A stretch of 64,000 nt of DNA. Source: Pseudoalteromonas sp. (GTDB taxonomy: Bacteria; Pseudomonadota; Gammaproteobacteria; Enterobacterales; Alteromonadaceae). A program made the position numbers and the translations under genes. Of the stretch, positions 58,411 through 64,000 are shown piece after piece. The notes under the pieces were generated by a model that saw only the letters and a program-made list of their open reading frames with translations, ran no database searches and was not told the DNA's origin. Each line of letters opens with the position of its first letter. Position 1 is the first letter of the stretch. The DNA lies in the NCBI RefSeq assembly GCF_018402495.1, contig NZ_JAGYIU010000005.1, positions 62,001 through 126,000 of the forward strand, in the 5' to 3' direction.

Positions 58411-59157
58411 ATGACAAAAGCCGTTGCGATTTACCTCTGCTGGTTTATGCTCAATAGCATGAATAAATATATCCATTGCAGTAGTGGCCTGATCAGCCAA
58501 CATTTTATTGAGCATAGTTCATCGCTAGGCCAGTTACTTTATTGGCATAATCAGCATGGTGAGCACATACAAGTAAGAGAGTATCAACAACTTCGCTGGC
58601 TACTCATAAATAACACGTTACAGTCTGTTATTTTAACAGCGCATCCACATGCATTGCTGTTTCCGCACCTTGCTTATTTAGCAACGGTTTGGCAACAGCT
58701 ACCTGCACCTAAAAAAGTACTCGAACTGGGGTTAGGTGGCGGTGCCATTCGTAATTACTTATTAGCGCAGTATCCTCAAGTGCAGGTTACTTCAGTAGAG
58801 AAAAGTCCCTATATTATTAACTGTTATCAACAATTTTTTTCACCTAGTGAACAACAACAGATTCATTGCGAGGATGCGCAAACAATTTTAAAATCAGCAG
58901 AGCATATGGACTGGGTCATTTTAGATTTATTTAGTGAATTAGACGCCCCGCGATTTTTATTTGATTCATGCTTTTATCAAACAATTTATGATGCACTTGA
59001 TCAACAGGGCGTCTTATTTATCAACTTTTTATCGCAGCACTCATCACAACTCACTCAGTTACAACATGTACTACTGACTGTATTTGGGAAGGCTATTAGT
59101 ATTCAAAAAATTACCGGCTTTGTTAATCATATTGTGATTGTAAAAAAAGCACGTTAA
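58411..59157 (+). CDS. Spermidine-synthase-like SAM-fold protein
   Basis: [61 protein letters not shown]. True start may be 58459. Confidence 0.75.
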   Translation: MTKAVAIYLCWFMLNSMNKYIHCSSGLISQHFIEHSSSLGQLLYWHNQHGEHIQVREYQQLRWLLINNTLQSVILTAHPHALLFPHLAYLATVWQQLPAPKKVLELGLGGGAIRNYLLAQYPQVQVTSVEKSPYIINCYQQFFSPSEQQQIHCEDAQTILKSAEHMDWVILDLFSELDAPRFLFDSCFYQTIYDALDQQGVLFINFLSQHSSQLTQLQHVLLTVFGKAISIQKITGFVNHIVIVKKAR

Positions 59158-59591
59158 GCGGTTAAATTAAAGGTAACCGGCCCATCGTTACATAAACTCA
59201 CCTGCATATCGGCTGCAAATTCACCGGTCGCGACCTTAATACCGAGTAATTTAGCCTGCTCTACAAAGTAATTATATAGCGCTTGCGCTTGGTCGGGTGT
59301 AGCTGCCGATGAAAAGCTAGGCCGCATGCCTTTTTTTGTATTGGCTGCGAGCGTAAATTGCGATACGACTAACAGTTCGCCTTGTATGTCTTTAAGGCTG
59401 AGATTCATTTTATCGTTTTCGTCATTAAAAATGCGGTAATTGGTGACTTTGTGTAATAGTTTATCAGCGCTGCTTTCATCATCTTCTTTTTCCACCCCCA
59501 GCAATAATACAATGCCTTGTTTAATTTCACCGACAAGCTGTTGGTCTATCACCACGTTAGCGTGTGTTACTCGTTGAATTAATCCCTGCAT
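59154..59591 (-). CDS. dtd: D-aminoacyl-tRNA deacylase
   Basis: [63 protein letters not shown], 145 aa. Confidence 0.98.
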   Translation of the reverse strand: MQGLIQRVTHANVVIDQQLVGEIKQGIVLLLGVEKEDDESSADKLLHKVTNYRIFNDENDKMNLSLKDIQGELLVVSQFTLAANTKKGMRPSFSSAATPDQAQALYNYFVEQAKLLGIKVATGEFAADMQVSLCNDGPVTFNLTA

Positions 59592-60473
59592 TTAATCTGT
59601 ATCCTCTACTTGTTGATCTTTTTTATTGTAATGCTGCATGTTAATACACACGGTGAATTCAGCGCCTAGTAGCACCACGACCCACGACAAGTAAACCCAT
59701 ACAAACAAAATGGGAATGGTTGCTACCGCACCATAAATCACTTCGTATGATGGAAAATGGCTAATGTACAAAGCAAAGCCTTTTTTGGTTAGCTCAAATA
59801 ACATGGCAGCAAATAGCGCACCGGGAACGGCCGCCTTAAACGAAACGCGAGTATTAGGCACCAAGGTGTAAAGCATAATAAAACCGGCCATAGAGATAGC
59901 GTACGGTAGTAGCTTTAATAAGAAACCACTGAATCCTGGGATCCCTTGATCGGCAAACGATACCAACGACACAATATATGAAGTTACACCGATACTGGCG
60001 CCCAGTAATACCGGCCCTAAGCTGAGTACCATCCAATATACGGCAAACGATATCATCATCGGGCGCTTTTTCTTAACTCGCCAAATACGATTTAGCGTGG
60101 CGTCTACATTGCGGATCAATAACAAGGCAATGGCTGCTAAAAAGCCAATACCTACTGCCGTCATTTGATTCGCGTTACTGGCAAACGAGCTAATATGCTC
60201 TTTAATAACACCAGAAGAGGTGGGCACGAAATTAGTAAACAAAAAGCTCTCAATGGCTAAGCGGGTCGACTCAAACCCTGGAAAAGCAGAAAATATTGCT
60301 ACACCAACCGCTATCAAAGGAACCAACGATAACAAGGTAACGTACGCTAAATACCCTGCATTAATGGTTATTTGATCGTCTACACAGCGATTGAAATATT
60401 GCATCCACCAGCCTGGTTGCAGTTTTAAAAACGCCTTAGCTTGCTGTTTATAATGGGAGAGCTTATCATTCAT
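59592..60473 (-). CDS. YihY/virulence factor BrkB family inner membrane protein
   Basis: AYVTLLSLVPLIAVGVAIFSAFPGF, FVWVYLSWVVVLLGAEFTVCI; start taken at MNDKLSHYKQQ, not the longer ORF start. Confidence 0.92.
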   Translation of the reverse strand: MNDKLSHYKQQAKAFLKLQPGWWMQYFNRCVDDQITINAGYLAYVTLLSLVPLIAVGVAIFSAFPGFESTRLAIESFLFTNFVPTSSGVIKEHISSFASNANQMTAVGIGFLAAIALLLIRNVDATLNRIWRVKKKRPMMISFAVYWMVLSLGPVLLGASIGVTSYIVSLVSFADQGIPGFSGFLLKLLPYAISMAGFIMLYTLVPNTRVSFKAAVPGALFAAMLFELTKKGFALYISHFPSYEVIYGAVATIPILFVWVYLSWVVVLLGAEFTVCINMQHYNKKDQQVEDTD

Positions 60474-60559
60474 ACAATTAACTTTGTTGGTGAGCTTTTG
60501 ATTATAATAACAATCAAGGCCATAATTTACAGCATTAACACTCGTAAATAGGAATTCAG

Positions 60560-61216
60560 ATGAAAAAACAAACATTTTTAGGGACAACCATACTTGCGTT
60601 AATGCTGATGCTCTCTGGTTGTCAGTCTGCTTATTACTCGGCAATGGAAAAAGTAGGTGTGCATAAGCGTGATATTTTGATTGACCGCGTTGAAGAAACA
60701 AAAGACTCACAGCAAGAATCTCAACAAGAATTTCAATCAGCACTGGAACGTTTAACTACACTCATTAATTTTGATGGCGGTGAGCTACAAGATGCCTACA
60801 ACCAACTTAATGATGATTATGAATCAAGTTTACAAGCTGCAAATGAAGTATCAAACAATATCAATAAAGTAGAGGATGTTGCCAATGCTCTTTTTGATGA
60901 ATGGCGAGATGAGCTAGAGCAATACAAAAGCACCTCATTAAAGCGTGAGAGCAATAAAAAGTTACTCTCAACTGAGCGCCAATTTAATCAGTTACTTCGC
61001 TCAATGCGCAGTGCCGAGAGTAAAATGGAGCCCGTGCTTTCATCTTTAAAAGATAACGTACTTTACTTAAAACATAACTTAAACGCACAAGCTGTAGCTG
61101 CTATAAAGGGTGAGTTTACTAACTTAAAGCGCGATATTCAGTTACTCATGAATGACATGAATAAGTCGATTGAAGACTCAAATAAATTTATTGAGCAAAT
61201 GAATAATGCAGGGTGA
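60560..61216 (+). CDS. DUF2959-family lipoprotein
   Basis: Lipobox LMLSGCQS; MEKVGVHKRDILIDRVEETKDSQQESQQEFQSALERLTTLINFDGGELQDAYNQLNDDYE. Confidence 0.88.
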   Translation: MKKQTFLGTTILALMLMLSGCQSAYYSAMEKVGVHKRDILIDRVEETKDSQQESQQEFQSALERLTTLINFDGGELQDAYNQLNDDYESSLQAANEVSNNINKVEDVANALFDEWRDELEQYKSTSLKRESNKKLLSTERQFNQLLRSMRSAESKMEPVLSSLKDNVLYLKHNLNAQAVAAIKGEFTNLKRDIQLLMNDMNKSIEDSNKFIEQMNNAG

Positions 61217-61218
61217 AA

Positions 61219-61241
61219 CTAGGTTCTAGGTTCTAGGTTCT
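61219..61241. repeat. Heptanucleotide tandem repeat (AGGTTCT)x3.3
   Basis: ctaggttctaggttctaggttct, two bases after the TGA stop of the DUF2959 gene. Confidence 0.95.
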
Positions 61242-61362
61242 CAAAGTGTTTAGCCCATTCATTATAATGGGCTTTTTGTTATATTTTGTTACTTTTTTAG
61301 TGTTTTTAAATCGGTTGTTTTTGGTACACTTTTATCAGGATACCATTATAAAAATAATAAAA

Positions 61363-62454
61363 ATGAAAATACATACACTCAGTTTAATCATCACCTCCAG
61401 TTTACTTATTGCATGTAGCACTGCAAATAATGTAGAGGTTATTGCAGGCGCTGATACCGTAATTCCGCTTCATCAACAAGGTGCGCGCATTGGCCGCTAC
61501 TACAACCTTTATCCAGGGAAAAAAAGCTACCCTATTAGTTGTGAAAGCGATTGCTACCCAGCTCACGCAGATCTGAATTGCAAAACTGAAGGTGAGCAAT
61601 GCCAGTATCAGGGTGAGCAGCCAACCCCAAAACTAAACACCAATTACACCATACGCTGGCTTGGCCATGCAGGATTTATGATCAGCACCCCAAAGGGGCA
61701 GCAAGTAATGTTTGATCCTGTAAAAGAGCAATTCGATTCGCCAGTCGCACTTGCCTTTAAACTCGCAGGTGGTATTTATCGTAAGCCAGGAGCTTGGCCA
61801 AACAAGTACGAACTCGAAAGTATTGATGCGGTCATGTATTCTCACCTTCATTACGATCACTTTAATAAAACAGATATAGAAGAAATAGGCAGCAAACCAC
61901 GCTACTTAACACCACTAGGCATGGCCGACAACTTTCCTGCAGGCGGGTTTAATATTAGTGAAATGGCGTGGTATGCAAAAACTAAAATTGATGATTTAAC
62001 CATTCATGCGCTACCTGCGCACCACTTTAGTAGTCGTGTGTTAGTCCCCTTTATTTACGAAGACAACGACAAAGATTTATGGAACGGGTGGTTACTTGAG
62101 CAAAATGGCAGCACTTTATTTTTTGCAGGTGACACCGGCTATTCAAAACACTTTAGTGATATACAGCAAAAATATGGTGATATAGATATATGCCTAATAC
62201 CAATTGCCTCTTATTACAGCGAAGAAAGCCCTAACTGGTACCGTTACGTACATACCACTCCAGAGGATGCCTTAACCGCAGCACAAGCGCTAAACTGTAA
62301 AATCATGATACCGTGGGGCTATGGTAACGCTAGTTGGAAAATGGGCGATCACTCAAGTCATTCAGCATTGCTGCGGTTATTGCATATGCACAATAAAATG
62401 GACTCACAAATACCGCTGTATATTTTAAATGAAGGAGAAAGTGTCTTGCTATAA
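61363..62454 (+). CDS. MBL-fold metallohydrolase lipoprotein (NAPE-PLD/UlaG-like)
   Basis: Lipobox SLLIACST; IRWLGHAGFMISTPKGQQVMFDPV, MYSHLHYDHFN, HALPAHHFSSR, LFFAGDTGYSKHF. Start taken at MKIHTLSL. Confidence 0.9.
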   Translation: MKIHTLSLIITSSLLIACSTANNVEVIAGADTVIPLHQQGARIGRYYNLYPGKKSYPISCESDCYPAHADLNCKTEGEQCQYQGEQPTPKLNTNYTIRWLGHAGFMISTPKGQQVMFDPVKEQFDSPVALAFKLAGGIYRKPGAWPNKYELESIDAVMYSHLHYDHFNKTDIEEIGSKPRYLTPLGMADNFPAGGFNISEMAWYAKTKIDDLTIHALPAHHFSSRVLVPFIYEDNDKDLWNGWLLEQNGSTLFFAGDTGYSKHFSDIQQKYGDIDICLIPIASYYSEESPNWYRYVHTTPEDALTAAQALNCKIMIPWGYGNASWKMGDHSSHSALLRLLHMHNKMDSQIPLYILNEGESVLL

Positions 62455-62472
62455 AGTGGCACTTAGGTACTC

Positions 62473-62712
62473 ATGCGCTTGCTCTTGAGCCTTGCATTTA
62501 TCATCATAGTAGGAGCAATTTATTGGCACAAATAACCTACTAAAAAACAAATTAGTCGTTTTATACTCGCCTACTGCGATAACGATGTCAGCAAAGTACA
62601 TAAACACTTTATGTGCTCGCACGAAGTACAGCCCGTTAACGGCAGTCGCAACCTAGACCATATTGACATCAGTGTATTTGACCTAATCACTCTGCTGCTA
62701 AAAAGTAAGTAA
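62473..62712 (+). pseudogene. Small ORF interrupted by one in-frame TAA
   Basis: MRLLLLSLAFIIIVGAIYWHK*PTKKQISRFILAYCDNDVSKVHKHFMCSHEVQPVNGSRNLDHIDISVFDLITLLLKSK*, continuous frame apart from TAA at 62533-62535. Confidence 0.4.
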
Positions 62713-62735
62713 CTTCCAATAAGGTAATTGAAAAC

Positions 62736-62766
62736 GTAGGTTGGGTAGAGCGAAGCGAAACCCAAC
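62736..62766. repeat. Third copy of the palindromic GTAGGTTGGGTAGAGCGAAGCGAAACCCAAC element
   Basis: gtaggttgggtagagcgaagcgaaacccaac; compare 25783-25813 and 25879-25909. Confidence 0.85.
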
Positions 62767-63018
62767 GAAAAAATACCCTACCAACAAACTCAACAGCTTT
62801 GCATTATCAGCTGCTTCCCCCCTCCCTCATTGACTTCTCATTCTCTTTGAGAAAAGATTTTTTAAGTGGATTATTCACAAAGAGGCTAAGAGACGCTGCG
62901 CTTTTAGAGGGAAAATATTATGTTTAATGGTTTATAAAATCTAGCGGCTTTCACCTATAACACCAAGCTACACTGCTTTGATCTGACAGCTGACGACTTA
63001 AGCTCATATTTTCATCCA

Positions 63019-63060
63019 CAAAAAAGCCGCTGTATTTTATAATACAGCGGCTTTTTATAA
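63019..63060 (-). terminator. Terminator downstream of typA
   Basis: aaaaaagccgctgtatt-ttat-aatacagcggcttttt. Confidence 0.9.
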
Positions 63061-63086
63061 GCTTTAACTTTAATAAAGTTTAAGCT

Positions 63087-64000
63087 TTATTTTGCAGCAC
63101 GACCCGCACGCTTACGTTCACTCTCAGTTAAGTGGCGCTTACGAATACGAATGTTCTCAGGAGTAACTTCCACTAACTCATCATCAGCAATAAACTCAAG
63201 CGCTTGCTCAAGTGTATAGTTTAGTGGTGGTGTAAGTGTTTGTGCTTCATCTGTACCTGATGCACGAACGTTAGTAAGTTGCTTACCTTTAAGCGCATTA
63301 ACTGTCAGGTCGTTATCACGGCTATGAATACCAATAACCATACCTTCGTAAACTTCAACACCGTGACCGATGAATAAACGGCCGCGCTCTTGTAAGTTAA
63401 ATAATGCGTTAGTCAGTGCTTTACCTGTTGCGTTTGCAATCATTACGCCGTTCTTACGAACACCTAACTCGCCACCTTTGTGTGGACCGTAGTGATCGAA
63501 TGAATGGTATAGTAAACCAGAACCCGAGGTTAACGTCATGAACTCAGTTTGGAAACCGATTAAGCCACGACTTGGGATCATAAAGTCCATACGCATACGG
63601 CCTTTACCATCTGGTGACATATCAGTAAGCTCACCTTTACGAAGACCAATTTGCTCCATAATAGAACCTTGGTGCTCTTCTTGACAGTCAATTGTTAGTG
63701 TTTCATACGGTTCTTCTAACACACCATCAACGGTACGTAAAATTACTTCTGGACGAGATACTGCTAACTCGTAACCTTCACGACGCATGTTTTCAATTAA
63801 GATACCTAGGTGTAATTCACCACGACCCGATACACGGAAGCTATCTGGGTTATCTGTATCTGCAACACGAAGTGCGACGTTGTGTACTAACTCTTTGTCT
63901 AAACGCTCACGGATATTACGTGATGTTACAAACTTACCTTCTTTACCACAAAACGGAGAGTTATTTACAGAGAACGTCATCGTTACTGTAGGCTCATCAA
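63087..64000 (-). CDS. typA: GTP-binding protein TypA/BipA, C-terminal part (5' end beyond the window)
   Basis: DEPTVTMTFSVNNSPFCGKEGKFVTSRNIRERLDKELVHNVALRV...; frame stays open to the right edge. Confidence 0.97.
   Translation of the reverse strand, partial: DEPTVTMTFSVNNSPFCGKEGKFVTSRNIRERLDKELVHNVALRVADTDNPDSFRVSGRGELHLGILIENMRREGYELAVSRPEVILRTVDGVLEEPYETLTIDCQEEHQGSIMEQIGLRKGELTDMSPDGKGRMRMDFMIPSRGLIGFQTEFMTLTSGSGLLYHSFDHYGPHKGGELGVRKNGVMIANATGKALTNALFNLQERGRLFIGHGVEVYEGMVIGIHSRDNDLTVNALKGKQLTNVRASGTDEAQTLTPPLNYTLEQALEFIADDELVEVTPENIRIRKRHLTESERKRAGRAAK

Noticed and set aside
62473-62712. Recoded selenoprotein reading of the interrupted ORF
   Set aside because: The internal stop is TAA, not TGA, and no SECIS-like context was identified.

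Overview
The window looks like a gammaproteobacterial chromosome segment of Alteromonadales / Pseudoalteromonas type; this is inferred from gene content and protein character, with no database search. Positions ~290-16940 (minus strand) carry a continuous rif-str superoperon: secE-nusG-rplK-rplA-rplJ-rplL-rpoB-rpoC-rpsL-rpsG-fusA-tuf, preceded by tRNA-Trp. The left edge, downstream of tuf, holds a decayed second copy of the tuf 3' end and a frameshifted IS66-type accessory-protein remnant. The rest is mostly metabolic: deoC plus a small nuclease-like ORF, the sulfate-assimilation cluster cysG-cysDN-SLC13-cysC-cysQ, an amino-acid permease, an M24 peptidase, speD, OsmC, astDA-astC, HDOD, pabA, glpK-glpD, a class-V PLP enzyme paired with a 2OG-Fe dioxygenase, acnB, an OmpA-like protein, selO-tag, pldA, a yiiD-like gene, dtd, a yihY-like gene and typA (truncated at the right edge). 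The strongest non-routine signal is a lysine-riboswitch aptamer (~51850-52024). It precedes a tightly packed four-gene operon (dapA-like, divergent short dapD-like, lysA-like, AstE/AspA-family zinc hydrolase) that resembles a second, lysine-regulated DAP/lysine route with a possible DapE replacement. Other points of interest are three different heptanucleotide tandem repeats in intergenic DNA (two right after stop codons), a three-copy palindromic intergenic repeat, a consensus rpsL promoter partly embedded in a terminator-like hairpin, and a stop-interrupted small ORF next to typA.
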